Below the pieces are notes generated by a model. That model ran no database searches and was not told the DNA's origin. It was given only the letters and a program-made list of their open reading frames with translations. Positions 8,986-18,347 of a DNA stretch of 64,000 nucleotides are shown here, one piece after another (the first letter of the stretch is position 1; every line of letters begins with the position of its first letter). A program made the position numbers and the translations under genes. The DNA is from Methylovorus sp. MM2 (GTDB taxonomy: Bacteria; Pseudomonadota; Gammaproteobacteria; Burkholderiales; Methylophilaceae): NCBI RefSeq assembly GCF_001648895.1, contig NZ_LXUF01000011.1, positions 434,001-498,000 of the forward strand, given 5' to 3'.

Positions 8986-9540
8986 ATGGACACCATCAAG
9001 ATCAATCCGCAGGGCATCGCCACTGAAGCAGTCGGTATTATATCGCCTAATTACGATCATCGGCCTGACAACACGCAGATCAGCCTCATCGTCATCCACA
9101 ACATCAGCCTGCCGCCACAAATATACGGGGGGCAAGGTGTCATTGAGTTATTCACGAATCAACTCGACCCGAACGCACATCCCTACTATGCCGAGATTCA
9201 CCATCTTAAGGTTTCATCGCATTTCTTTATCCGTCGCGATGGCAGCCTGATGCAATTTGTACCATGCACTGAGCGGGCCTGGCATGCTGGGGCTTCGAGC
9301 TGGCAAGGGCATGAGCGCTGTAACGATTTTTCGATCGGCATTGAACTGGAAGGCTCTGATTTCGATGCCTTTGAGAATGCACAATATGACACACTGAACC
9401 TGCTGCTTGCAGGATTAAAAAATGCTTACCCTATCCAAGATATCGTCGGGCATTCAGATATCGCACCGGGGAGAAAAACCGACCCTGGCCCGTTTTTCGA
9501 CTGGTCGAAAATTGTCTCAGTAACAAGCAAAATCGCATAA
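8986..9540 (+). CDS. ampD: 1,6-anhydro-N-acetylmuramyl-L-alanine amidase AmpD
   Basis: Cytosolic zinc amidase that cleaves the stem peptide from anhydro-muropeptides during cell-wall recycling. It has 184 residues, the usual size. Zinc ligands fit His in VIHNIS (about residue 38) and the pair in GHSDIAPGRKTDPGPFFDW near the C terminus; SSHFFIRRDG and IGIELEG are family landmarks. No ampE is next to it. Its placement after pilSR (with the exchanger between) is a common betaproteobacterial arrangement. Confidence 0.94.
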   Translation: MDTIKINPQGIATEAVGIISPNYDHRPDNTQISLIVIHNISLPPQIYGGQGVIELFTNQLDPNAHPYYAEIHHLKVSSHFFIRRDGSLMQFVPCTERAWHAGASSWQGHERCNDFSIGIELEGSDFDAFENAQYDTLNLLLAGLKNAYPIQDIVGHSDIAPGRKTDPGPFFDWSKIVSVTSKIA

Positions 9541-9629
9541 GCTTATACGAAAATCTTCATCCAAATTTCCAGCCGCAAAAGTTATACTGTGGGGCTAAAA
9601 ACATCATTATTATTCAGAAAGCATGCTCC

Positions 9630-10733
9630 ATGTTTTTCAACCTAAGGTCTGCCAGCTCAATCGTCTTTATGCTGTGCCTGAGTATTACGCTGTTGGCCTG
9701 TGGTAAAAAAGAAGAGGCAGCCAAAAAATCCCCTTCTCCTACATTAATCAGCATCATCGCGGCAAGCAGCACGCAGCTAGAGATTCGTGAAGAGGCTGTA
9801 GGCAGTCTGGAAGGTTTGATAGACCCGACTATCGCCGCCGAGATTCCTGCCAGTGTCGTTAAGATACTCGTCAGCCCCGGTAGAATCGTTAAAAAAGGCG
9901 ATGTATTGGTGCTGCTGGACGCCACAGATGCGAACATACAGCGTCAGGAAGCCCGCGCGGAAGTTGCCAGACTGGAAGCTTTATTAGCCAATCAGGATAA
10001 GGTATTGGAGCGCAATAAAGCACTGGTGCAAAAGAACTTCATCTCCCAAAATGCGCTGGATGATATCGCCACCCAGAAAACGGCTTTAAAACAACAGCTC
10101 GCAGGCGCACAGGCCAGATTAGCCAACTTGGATTATTCAGGTGGCAAAGCCCGTGTCGTCTCCCCTATTGATGGTGTTGTCGAAAAGCAGATCGTCTCTA
10201 CCGGCGATTACGTCAAAGTCGGCGACCCATTATTACAATTGATCGGCACACAACGTTTGCGCGCGCATCTTCCTTTCCCTGAAAGTGTCGCCGCAAAAAT
10301 ACAACCGGGGCTCAAAGTCAGGTTGACTACGCCCACATCAGAAACACAAGTCATCTCTAGCGTGCGCGAGATGAAACCTATGGTAGGTGCTAATAGCCGC
10401 GCAATCGATGTCACGGCAGATGTCATTGATCAGGCGGGCTGGCAGCCGGGGGCAAGTGTCAATGGCACGATCATCTTAGGTGAACATGCTGAAGCGATCA
10501 TCGTACCGGAACAAAGCGTGGTGTTACGTCCAGCAGGTGAGGTCGTCTATGTGATCGCAGACAATATCGCGCATCAACGTATCGTCAAAACCGGCTTCCA
10601 TCAGGAGGGCAATATTGAGATCCTGGAGGGCCTGGCCGCAGGCGAGATCGTTGCGGTAGATGGGGCGGCATTTCTGACAGATGCAGCCAAGGTAGCAGTG
10701 CAGGATAGAAGTGCCACCACAGGAAAACCATGA
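9630..10733 (+). CDS. RND efflux periplasmic adaptor (membrane fusion lipoprotein)
   Basis: Adaptor linking an RND pump to an outer-membrane channel. It has 367 residues: a lipoprotein signal with lipobox LLAC (Cys24), a biotinyl-lipoyl-like domain split around a helical hairpin (about 55-190), beta-barrel and membrane-proximal domains to the C terminus (EGLAAGEIVAVDGAAFLTDAA). The stop overlaps the pump gene start by 4 bp. It is closest in style to MexA/MdtA-family adaptors. No TolC-like channel is adjacent. Confidence 0.92.
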   Translation: MFFNLRSASSIVFMLCLSITLLACGKKEEAAKKSPSPTLISIIAASSTQLEIREEAVGSLEGLIDPTIAAEIPASVVKILVSPGRIVKKGDVLVLLDATDANIQRQEARAEVARLEALLANQDKVLERNKALVQKNFISQNALDDIATQKTALKQQLAGAQARLANLDYSGGKARVVSPIDGVVEKQIVSTGDYVKVGDPLLQLIGTQRLRAHLPFPESVAAKIQPGLKVRLTTPTSETQVISSVREMKPMVGANSRAIDVTADVIDQAGWQPGASVNGTIILGEHAEAIIVPEQSVVLRPAGEVVYVIADNIAHQRIVKTGFHQEGNIEILEGLAAGEIVAVDGAAFLTDAAKVAVQDRSATTGKP

Positions 10734-13700
10734 CGCTGCCTGAGTTATCGATAAAACGCCATGTATTGGCGTGGATGGTGTCCGGTCTGCTGGTACTGTT
10801 CGGCATCATCAGCTATCAGCGCATTGGGGTTGATCGCTTACCTTATATCGAATTCCCCATCATCTCGATCACCACGACCTTAAAAGGCGCGAATCCAGAC
10901 ATCATTGATGCGAGTATCACCAGCATCATCGAAACCTCGGTGAATACCACACCCGGCATCGAACATATCCAGTCATCTTCGTCGCCCGGTGTGTCAGTCA
11001 TTACCATCACATTCAGCCTGGAAAAGAATATCGATGTCGCTTATAACGAAGTGCAATCGAAGATCAATCAGGTACTGCGCCGATTACCGGACGACATAGA
11101 CCCGCCTACCCTGCAAAAAGTCGAGACGAACTCGCAACCGATCATGTGGCTTGCATTACGTGGTGATCGCACTGTGCAACAACTCAATCTATATGGTTAC
11201 AACATACTCAAAAAGAAATTAGAGACCATCAACGGTATAGGTGAGGTAAGGCTTGGTGGCCGCCGTGACCGCACCATACGCGTGAATATTCTACCTGAAC
11301 GCATGACGGCTTACGGCATTGTGGCAAGTGACCTCATTACCGCTTTTGAGAACGAACATGTACAGCTACCCGGCGGATTCTTGGTTGGTGATAAAGCCGA
11401 AAGACTGTTGAAGCTTGATATGGAGTTCCATAGCCTGCGCGATCTGGAAAACATGGTGGTCGCATACCGTGATAGCGCACCGATTAAACTAAAAGATATC
11501 GCCGAACTTGAAGATGGCCTGACGGATGATCGCCAGTTGGCGCACTACAATGGCGAACCGACAGTAGGTCTGGGTATCATCAAGATTTCCAATGCCAATA
11601 CGGTTGCCATTATCGATGAAGTCGAGCGGCGGCTGGATGAGGAGATACGCCCCAATCTGCCTGCAGGCATGCGTATCGATGTATCTACCAATGATGCACT
11701 CTTTATCAAAGAGATCGTACTTGCACTGCAAGAGCACTTGATCGCAGGGACATTACTAGCCGCCTTTATCGTGTGGATATTCTTACGCTCCATCCGCTCC
11801 ACACTCATCATCGCCACTGCGATTCCTGTCTCACTGCTAGGTGCGGTTGCGGTGATGTATTTTTCTGGTTTCACTTTCAACACCATGACATTGCTGGCTT
11901 TACTGTTACTTATCGGCGTGGTGGTTGATGATGCCATCGTCGTGCTGGAGAATATCTATCGCCACCGTGAAAGAGCAGATGCTGATCCGACAACTGCAGC
12001 CATCAATGGCAGTAAAGAGGTCGCATTTGCTGTAATAGCGGCGACGCTTTCATTAGTCTGTATCTTCGCACCGGTGATTTTCATGGATGGCGTCATCGGA
12101 AAATTCTTCAAGTCTTTCGCCGTGGTCGTCACCTGCGGGGTATTGGTATCGCTACTGGTCTCACTCACGCTCACACCCATGTTGTGCTCACGCTACCTTA
12201 AAGCAGAGAGTCAAAAAGGTCGATTCTATGAGTGGTTAGGTCGCGTTTTTGCCAGCATGGATAGCTGGTATATCAAGATGCTGGCATGGGCACTTTTACA
12301 CCGCTGGAAAGTGTTGATCTCCACAGTCATCATCGTTTTAAGCAGTGGTTTGTTATTCAACCACGTCACCAAAGAATTTGCGCCAGAAGCTGACGAAGGG
12401 CGTTTTCTCGTTTCAATCAAAACACCGCTTGGTTCAAGTCTGGAGTATACGAACTCAAGGCTTGAATTGATTGAAAAGATACTCGCAAATCACTCATCAG
12501 AGATCGCCAGCTATTTCACAACCATCGGGGTGGGTTCACAAGGCCAGGTAAACCAAGGTAATGCCAATATCCGACTGAAAGATCGTAGTGAGCGAAAACT
12601 TAGTCAGCAGGCCTTGGTTAAAGTGTTGAAAGAAGAGTTCGAAAAGATTCCGGGCGTAAAAGCATTCCCCTCATCCGTGGCGATCGTTGGCGGGCAACGT
12701 CCCGAAAAACTGCAATTCAATATGACCGGGCCTAACCTGCAACAAGTGGGTATGCTCGCCAAAAGCTTGCAGCAAACGTTGAGCAATACCCCGGGTATGG
12801 GTAAAGTGGATCTGGATGTTCAACTTGATCTGCCGCAACTTGTGATGAATATTGACCGCGAGCGTGCTGCCAGCCTTGGCCTTTCAGCCAGCGATATCGC
12901 TACTGCCATCAGCATGTTCGCTGGCGGTATTGATATCGCCAAATTCAATGATGATCCCGGTGATGGGCAACGTTATGACATTCGTGTAAAAGCCAAAGGT
13001 GGCAGCTTCACACAAATGGCAGACCTAAAAAAAATCTATCTCCGCAGCAACACCGGGACTCTTGTCCGGCTTGATACAGTCGCAAGCTTCAAGCAGGAGT
13101 TAGGGGCAGCGGTAATCGGACGTTTCGACCTGCAATATGCAGCTAATTTTTACATCAGCCCCACCATTGCATTGGCAGAAGCGGTCAATATCGCCAGAAC
13201 CAATGCCGCGGCATTATTGCCACCCGGCTATAGCATTCGGCTCACAGGCCAGGCAGAAGAGCTCGAGAAAACCATCAAGAACATGGTATTCGTGTTCACG
13301 CTCGCGCTCATTCTGCTTTACATGGTGTTGGCCAGCCAATTCAACTCTTTCCTGCAACCACTCATCATCATGATGGCGCAACCGCTTGCGATTATCGGCG
13401 GGGTATTAGCGTTATGGTTAACAGGCAATTCACTCAATATCTTCTCAATGATCGGCCTTGTTTTGCTTATTGGCCTTGTCGCCAAGAATTCTATTCTTCT
13501 GGTAGACCTGACCAACCAGTTGCGCAGTGAAGGCAAAGCGATTGATGAAGCATTGAAAGAAGCGTGCCCAATTAGGCTCAGGCCAGTTTTAATGACCTCG
13601 CTGACGATCATTCTTGCCCTCCTCCCAGCAGCCCTTGGGTTTGGTGCAGGCTCAGAAACCAATGGGCCACTATCGGTTGCCGTGATTGGCGGGATGATAT

Positions 13701-13801
13701 CCTCCACACTACTGACGCTGGTCGTGGTGCCTGCGGTCTATTCTTTAACCATGCACGGCGTTGAGCGATTCCATCGCTATCAGGCACAAAAACACCACTA
13801 G
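10730..13801 (+). CDS. RND multidrug efflux pump permease (AcrB/MdtC-like)
   Basis: Inner-membrane proton/drug antiporter of the HAE-1 RND type. It has 1023 residues with the two-fold repeat of one helix, a large periplasmic loop and a helix bundle. The proton-relay aspartate pair is present in the fourth helix (GVVVDDAIVVLENIYRHRER), and the second half repeats the motif around GLVAKNSILLVDLTNQLR, in which Lys is the conserved TM10 residue. It is somewhat shorter than AcrB, closer to MdtC/MexK-like pumps. It is co-transcribed with the adaptor. Substrate unknown. Confidence 0.94.
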   Translation: MTLPELSIKRHVLAWMVSGLLVLFGIISYQRIGVDRLPYIEFPIISITTTLKGANPDIIDASITSIIETSVNTTPGIEHIQSSSSPGVSVITITFSLEKNIDVAYNEVQSKINQVLRRLPDDIDPPTLQKVETNSQPIMWLALRGDRTVQQLNLYGYNILKKKLETINGIGEVRLGGRRDRTIRVNILPERMTAYGIVASDLITAFENEHVQLPGGFLVGDKAERLLKLDMEFHSLRDLENMVVAYRDSAPIKLKDIAELEDGLTDDRQLAHYNGEPTVGLGIIKISNANTVAIIDEVERRLDEEIRPNLPAGMRIDVSTNDALFIKEIVLALQEHLIAGTLLAAFIVWIFLRSIRSTLIIATAIPVSLLGAVAVMYFSGFTFNTMTLLALLLLIGVVVDDAIVVLENIYRHRERADADPTTAAINGSKEVAFAVIAATLSLVCIFAPVIFMDGVIGKFFKSFAVVVTCGVLVSLLVSLTLTPMLCSRYLKAESQKGRFYEWLGRVFASMDSWYIKMLAWALLHRWKVLISTVIIVLSSGLLFNHVTKEFAPEADEGRFLVSIKTPLGSSLEYTNSRLELIEKILANHSSEIASYFTTIGVGSQGQVNQGNANIRLKDRSERKLSQQALVKVLKEEFEKIPGVKAFPSSVAIVGGQRPEKLQFNMTGPNLQQVGMLAKSLQQTLSNTPGMGKVDLDVQLDLPQLVMNIDRERAASLGLSASDIATAISMFAGGIDIAKFNDDPGDGQRYDIRVKAKGGSFTQMADLKKIYLRSNTGTLVRLDTVASFKQELGAAVIGRFDLQYAANFYISPTIALAEAVNIARTNAAALLPPGYSIRLTGQAEELEKTIKNMVFVFTLALILLYMVLASQFNSFLQPLIIMMAQPLAIIGGVLALWLTGNSLNIFSMIGLVLLIGLVAKNSILLVDLTNQLRSEGKAIDEALKEACPIRLRPVLMTSLTIILALLPAALGFGAGSETNGPLSVAVIGGMISSTLLTLVVVPAVYSLTMHGVERFHRYQAQKHH

Positions 13802-13902
13802 CCATACACGGGTAATGTGTTATTAGACGAGGGGTTTTGATATATAAGTTTAAATATTTAGGGCTAATCTACTTCAGCCACTTAGATTTTCAGCCTGTGA
13901 TA

Positions 13903-14856
13903 TTACCCTTCGCCAGATATACTTCGGCGCCATTTGAATCCCTGCAAGCTGATCGCCAATACGCCGATCATCACTAAAATGGTACCCAATATTTGCAATT
14001 CAGACATCGTCTCATCCAGAAAGAGATAAGCGAGCAAGATTGTAGAAACCGGCCCGACAGAACTCACCAAAGAGGCTTTGCTTGAACCCAATCGCCGAAT
14101 ACCTGAGTTAAGCAATAAAGCGGGCAATACGGTTGCGATCACCGCCATGAGAAAACTAAGCCCGTAAACCTCTACAGGCTGTTGCAGACTCATGAATGGA
14201 TGCGTCAATACAAAATGCAGCATGCTAAAGCTACAACCTGCCAACATCGTATATGCGGTAAATCGTGCTGTCCCTATACGTTGGATGATGCGTCCATTGA
14301 ACACAAGGTAGATCGCGTAAACCAAAGCACTCAAAAAAACGAATGTAGCGCCAATCAATGTTGCATGAACGCCTAATGGAGATATCCGTATATCGTGCCC
14401 CACCGCTAATCCGATACCGACATAACTCGCCAATAGTGCAAATAGCTCACGTTTTGTAATGCCTTGCTTGAATAACACCGCAGAAATCAATATCACCATA
14501 GTCGGATACAAAAAAAGTACCGTCCGCTCTAATCCGGCTGATACATAAGTTAGCCCTGCAAAATCCAGCCATCCCGCAAGATAGACACCGCAAAATCCCA
14601 ACATGACCAAACTGAACCAGTCTTTAAGCGTTAAGGTTGCAGCTTGCGTGCCATTTTCACGGTTTATCCATAAAGTCAGACAGATAAAGAATGGAGCAGA
14701 GAACAGCATGCGCAATGCGAATAGGGTTTCGACATCGACACCATATTGATAAGCCAGCTTGACCAGTACGGCTTTTGATGAAAAACCTATCGCCCCAATA
14801 AAAACAAAAATGGAGCCTACTAAAACCGGATGATGCGATTTGATTGAATTATTCAT
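13903..14856 (-). CDS. EamA/DMT family transporter
   Basis: Inner-membrane protein of 317 residues with ten predicted helices in two EamA repeats (about residues 13-145 and 160-305). The family exports amino acids, nucleobases or other metabolites; the substrate here cannot be assigned. It is flanked by the convergent RND genes and by azurin, which ends at a strong terminator just upstream of this gene. Confidence 0.9.
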   Translation of the reverse strand: MNNSIKSHHPVLVGSIFVFIGAIGFSSKAVLVKLAYQYGVDVETLFALRMLFSAPFFICLTLWINRENGTQAATLTLKDWFSLVMLGFCGVYLAGWLDFAGLTYVSAGLERTVLFLYPTMVILISAVLFKQGITKRELFALLASYVGIGLAVGHDIRISPLGVHATLIGATFVFLSALVYAIYLVFNGRIIQRIGTARFTAYTMLAGCSFSMLHFVLTHPFMSLQQPVEVYGLSFLMAVIATVLPALLLNSGIRRLGSSKASLVSSVGPVSTILLAYLFLDETMSELQILGTILVMIGVLAISLQGFKWRRSISGEG

Positions 14857-14884
14857 GAATCACTACCAAAAATATGACTGCCAT

Positions 14885-14914
14885 AAAAAAAGGGCAGCTA
14901 AGCTGCCCTTTTTT
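14885..14914 (-). terminator. Rho-independent terminator after azurin
   Basis: Nine-base arms AGGGCAGCT/AGCTGCCCT around a minimal loop, flanked by an A-run on the left and a T-run on the right, so it can work on both strands. It lies about 20 bp beyond the azurin stop codon. Confidence 0.9.
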
Positions 14915-14933
14915 CACTGAATCGTTTGTGTGT

Positions 14934-15383
14934 TTACACTAACTTAACAGTGCCCTTCATCATCATTGCATGACCAGGGAAAGAACAGAAGAATACATAG
15001 TCTGTTCCAGCTGCCAGTTTGCTTACTGAGAACTTAACGCTATCTTTTTCACCTGAACCAACCAGTTTGGTGTGCGCTACAACACGTGCATCACCAGCCT
15101 TGATGTAGTTATTGGATTCACCAGCAGCACCGCCATCAGCAATAATCGCTTTTTCATCAGCAGCACTTGCGATGACAACGTTATGGCCCATGATGCTCTT
15201 AGCCAAAGAACCTGTATGCTTTAGGTTCACTGTAAAGTCCTTACAGCTCTTGCTGATCTCGATAGCTTTCGTGTTGAATTGCATAGCATCATTCGCTTCA
15301 ATATCAACAGAGCAGTTAGCAGCAAATGCTGCGCTTGAGAATAAGGTAACAAACAACATTGCGATTAATTTGCAGCTTTTCAT
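14934..15383 (-). CDS. azu: Azurin (type 1 blue copper protein)
   Basis: Periplasmic one-electron carrier. The ATG at 15383 is chosen over one 27 bp upstream because it is preceded by GAGGAAG at good spacing and begins a clean signal peptide cleaved before ANCSVD. Counting from that Ala, every canonical azurin position is met: disulfide Cys3-Cys26, copper ligands His46 (MGHN), Cys112 (FFCSFPGH), His117 and Met121, over 128 mature residues. In methylotrophs azurins can accept electrons from methylamine or other periplasmic dehydrogenases; no such gene is in the window. It is monocistronic, with a strong terminator downstream and a Fur-like box at its promoter. Confidence 0.97.
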   Translation of the reverse strand: MKSCKLIAMLFVTLFSSAAFAANCSVDIEANDAMQFNTKAIEISKSCKDFTVNLKHTGSLAKSIMGHNVVIASAADEKAIIADGGAAGESNNYIKAGDARVVAHTKLVGSGEKDSVKFSVSKLAAGTDYVFFCSFPGHAMMMKGTVKLV

Positions 15384-15714
15384 ATCTACTTCCTCTTCAA
15401 AATTAGGCATTGACGCCTATGTTATAAAATCTGTTTTAATAACGCTTTTAAGAACGACACCTGCCAAGCTACTACTTCATTTGAGGTTTGCTTTTAACAC
15501 TAGCAAATCAAACGTACATCTTGTGGCTGCATTATATACGCTATACGCAAACACAATCAAATGAGAACGATTATCAACTAAGTGAAACATTTGATATTCA
15601 CTCATTCATTTTATTAATAACGTTTCAAGCAGCAGTTCGACTACATGTTCTAAATATAATTCCCTGCACCCTATGACCCTTAATGAAATCCATTCATCAG
15701 ACTTAATTACAGGA
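15384..15714. other. Intergenic region upstream of azurin (about 330 bp)
   Basis: A+T-rich. It holds the azurin promoter and Fur-like box (15531-15576) and implies an azurin 5' leader of roughly 140 nt. Short open frames here have no ribosome-binding site or recognisable features. Between about 15580 and 15714 I see nothing definite. Confidence 0.6.
15531..15576 (-). promoter_or_regulatory. Azurin promoter with Fur-like operator
   Basis: On the minus strand: -35 TTGATT (15555-15560), 18 bp spacer, -10 TATAAT (15531-15536). Directly against the -35 lies TGATAATCGTTCTCA (15562-15576), matching 12 of 14 defined positions of the 7-1-7 Fur consensus TGATAAT-N-ATTATCA. The promoter points only toward azurin. 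Confidence 0.6.
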
Positions 15715-16950
15715 TCACTTGGATTCAACGACTTTCTGCACGATCAGACTACCCACCATGTCACCTTCAACATTGACCGAAGTGCGAAGCGTATCCAACA
15801 ATCGGTCAATTGGCAACAAAATCGCAATCGCTTCCGCAGGCAAACCAACCGATTGCAATACCATGACCATCGTCACCATGCCCGCACTGGGTATACCAGG
15901 CGCGCCAACGGAGGCAAGCATGGCAGTGAAGCAAACGATAAGCTGCTGTGCAAGATTGAGTTCAATGCCGACAAGATTTGCGATAAACAAGGCAGCGGCA
16001 GCTTCATATAAAGCGGTGCCATCCATATTGAGCGTAGCGCCCAATGGTACGACAAAGCCTGTGATTTCCTGCGGCACTTTCAGGTTTTGCTGTGTGCAAC
16101 GTAAAGTCACCGGCATGGTAGCGGAACTGGAAGACGTGGCGAACGCCGTGACCAGCGCATCGCGCGCTCCGCGGAAAAACGTCAGGGGCGAAACACGTGT
16201 CACGATATACAGTATCAGCGGCAATACAATGACGCCATGAATCAGGGTCGTACCGCTGACGACCAAAGCGAACTTCCATAGACTGCTAAACAGGCTTACA
16301 TCTTGTGTCGCTACCAATTTAACAAGCAAGGCCATGATGCCGATCGGGGCAAGGTACATGATCCACCCGACGATACGCATGGAGAGCTCAAGGAATTCTT
16401 GAAATAAAGCCAGTATGTTGCGGTAACGTTCTCCACCAACGACCAAGGCAATACCGACGAATAAGGCAAACACCACGACTGCGATCACATTCCCCTGTGC
16501 CAGCGCAGCAAAAGGATTCACAAAAAGATCATGCAGAAACTGGATAAAAAAATCGGAAATACTTAAGCGTGTCGCGGGAATCGACTGCATCGAATCTTGA
16601 AACATGGAAAGATGCAAACCAGCCCCTGGCTGAAAAATGTGGCTGGCAGTAACGCCAAGCAGAATCGCCACTGTGGTCGAAAATGAAAAGAATATCAGTG
16701 TCGTCAGCCACACGCGATGAATCTGTTTATGTGCCTGCAAATTAGCCACGCCGACGACGATTGAACTGAATAATAAGGGAATCAATATCATCTTGAGCAA
16801 ATCGATGAATACGCCACCCACCAATTTACTTGTGTAGATACTGGCATCGCGAACAGGGGATGCAGGATCAAGATGATTGACAACGAGACCAAGCAGTACG
16901 CCCAAACCAGCACCAATCAGAATTTGTGTATTAACACTGGACCATTTCAT
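15715..16950 (-). CDS. Dicarboxylate/amino acid:cation symporter (DAACS family)
   Basis: Inner-membrane symporter of the GltP/DctA type, 411 residues. Signature elements are the serine-rich hairpin SSSSATMPVTLRC (about residues 270-282) and the ion-binding helix ATLNMDGTALYEA (about 302-315), followed by the second hairpin with GAPGIPSAGMV. The substrate is probably glutamate/aspartate or C4-dicarboxylates, but the sequence does not decide which. Transcribed toward azurin. Confidence 0.92.
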   Translation of the reverse strand: MKWSSVNTQILIGAGLGVLLGLVVNHLDPASPVRDASIYTSKLVGGVFIDLLKMILIPLLFSSIVVGVANLQAHKQIHRVWLTTLIFFSFSTTVAILLGVTASHIFQPGAGLHLSMFQDSMQSIPATRLSISDFFIQFLHDLFVNPFAALAQGNVIAVVVFALFVGIALVVGGERYRNILALFQEFLELSMRIVGWIMYLAPIGIMALLVKLVATQDVSLFSSLWKFALVVSGTTLIHGVIVLPLILYIVTRVSPLTFFRGARDALVTAFATSSSSATMPVTLRCTQQNLKVPQEITGFVVPLGATLNMDGTALYEAAAALFIANLVGIELNLAQQLIVCFTAMLASVGAPGIPSAGMVTMVMVLQSVGLPAEAIAILLPIDRLLDTLRTSVNVEGDMVGSLIVQKVVESK

Positions 16951-16991
16951 TTTGGACGTTCCTTTTATATGCTAGAGGTCAAATATTCAAA

Positions 16992-18347
16992 TCAAGTGTT
17001 TACATCGACGGTATCTTTACTTTCAATCTGCCCTGCTGCTTCTTTTACTACAACTGATTGCTTTGCTGCGTCTTCATTAACTACTGCAACTTTTGCTTTC
17101 TCGAATACAGCGGCGAAAAAACCATCTGTCTGGTGCACATGCGGCAACAACTTAAGATACTTGCCTGTATCGAGTGCTATTTGTTGTTGTGCCAGAATCT
17201 CATTGGCCTTCACTAAGGCATAGTCAGGATGTTCCGCCAAGAATGCTTCAGCGATATCTTCATTTTCATCCTGCAACAAGCTACAAGTTGCGTAAATCAA
17301 ACGCCCACCACCTTTGACCAATTTGGATGCACGGTTAAGAATGGCCGTTTGTTTGGCTCTTAACTCGATAATATCCTGCGGCATTTGGCGCCATTTTAAA
17401 TCAGGGTTACGGCGCAAAGTACCCAAACCACTACATGGCGCATCGACCAGTACACGGTCAAATTTACCGTTGAGTCGTTTCAGCTTGGGGTCTTGCTCAC
17501 TTGTGATCAATTGGCTATGCAGATTGGATAAACCAGATCGCTTTAGACGGGCACCAAGGTTCTGCAGACGCTTTTCTGAGACATCGAATGCATAGATACG
17601 CCCGGTATTACGCATCAATGCGCCAATTGCAAGGCTTTTGCCGCCAGCACCAGCACAGAAATCCGCAATCATCTCACCACGTTTAGGCGCGACTAATTGC
17701 GCCAGAAGCTGGCTGCCCTCGTCTTGCACTTCTATCTTGCCATCGGTAAATAATACATGGCGACTGATGGTCATCTTTTGTGCCATACGAATACCCTGCG
17801 GCGAATAGGGCGTAAGAGCAATCTCTGTATTTTCGCTGGCAAACTTGCTCACCACATCCTCACGCGATGCCTTAACCAGATTCACCCGTAGATCAAGAGA
17901 CGCTGGCTGATGCATGCTACGGGCGATAGTAAGTGCCTGCTCTTCACCATACTGTTCAACCAAGCGATCCCATAACCATTCTGGCAAATCCGCCTGCATC
18001 GCCTTGCTGATGTCATCGCTGTTTTTTGCCTTGATTGCATGTGCCCATTCTTTTTGCTGCTTATTGAGCACTTCATCAAGGTCTCGCATGCTCATCCCCT
18101 GCACGCGCAATAGCCAGGCAACCAATAATTTACGCGGGTCTTCGCCATCTGCCACATACACCAGAAAAGATTTACGGCGCAGTACGCCATAGACAGATTC
18201 CGCGACAAAGGCACGGTCTTTTGTACCCAGCTCACGGTTCTGCTTGAAGAACCAGCCGAGCTTGGCATCAGCAGGTCCTGTGTTGGAAAGGACATCGGCA
18301 AGCGCCATGCCAGCCAGTCTTAATATATTTGGATTGATTACATTCAT
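16992..18347 (-). CDS. RsmB/NOP family RNA (cytosine-5) methyltransferase
   Basis: SAM-dependent RNA m5C methyltransferase of the NOL1/NOP2/Sun family, 451 residues. The N-terminal part resembles the NusB-like domain of RsmB; the Rossmann domain (about 215-395) has motif I DFCAGAGGKSLAIGALM and the two catalytic cysteines in DAPCSG and ATCSLLQDENED. The C-terminal 35 residues are an Ala/Val/Lys-rich extension. This is a second RsmB-like protein; the syntenic rsmB is at 51.8-53.1 kb, so its RNA target may differ. It overlaps the preceding DUF3108 gene by 4 bp. Confidence 0.9.
   Translation of the reverse strand: MNVINPNILRLAGMALADVLSNTGPADAKLGWFFKQNRELGTKDRAFVAESVYGVLRRKSFLVYVADGEDPRKLLVAWLLRVQGMSMRDLDEVLNKQQKEWAHAIKAKNSDDISKAMQADLPEWLWDRLVEQYGEEQALTIARSMHQPASLDLRVNLVKASREDVVSKFASENTEIALTPYSPQGIRMAQKMTISRHVLFTDGKIEVQDEGSQLLAQLVAPKRGEMIADFCAGAGGKSLAIGALMRNTGRIYAFDVSEKRLQNLGARLKRSGLSNLHSQLITSEQDPKLKRLNGKFDRVLVDAPCSGLGTLRRNPDLKWRQMPQDIIELRAKQTAILNRASKLVKGGGRLIYATCSLLQDENEDIAEAFLAEHPDYALVKANEILAQQQIALDTGKYLKLLPHVHQTDGFFAAVFEKAKVAVVNEDAAKQSVVVKEAAGQIESKDTVDVNT

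Noticed and set aside
15488-15676. Possible 62-codon gene between azurin and the symporter
   Set aside because: No ribosome-binding site or protein features; it runs across the azurin promoter and Fur-like box on the opposite strand.
16992-18347. This gene as the true rsmB
   Set aside because: The syntenic rsmB beside DUF4390-ntrYX has the better match to RsmB; this copy has a divergent N-terminal half and a C-terminal extension.
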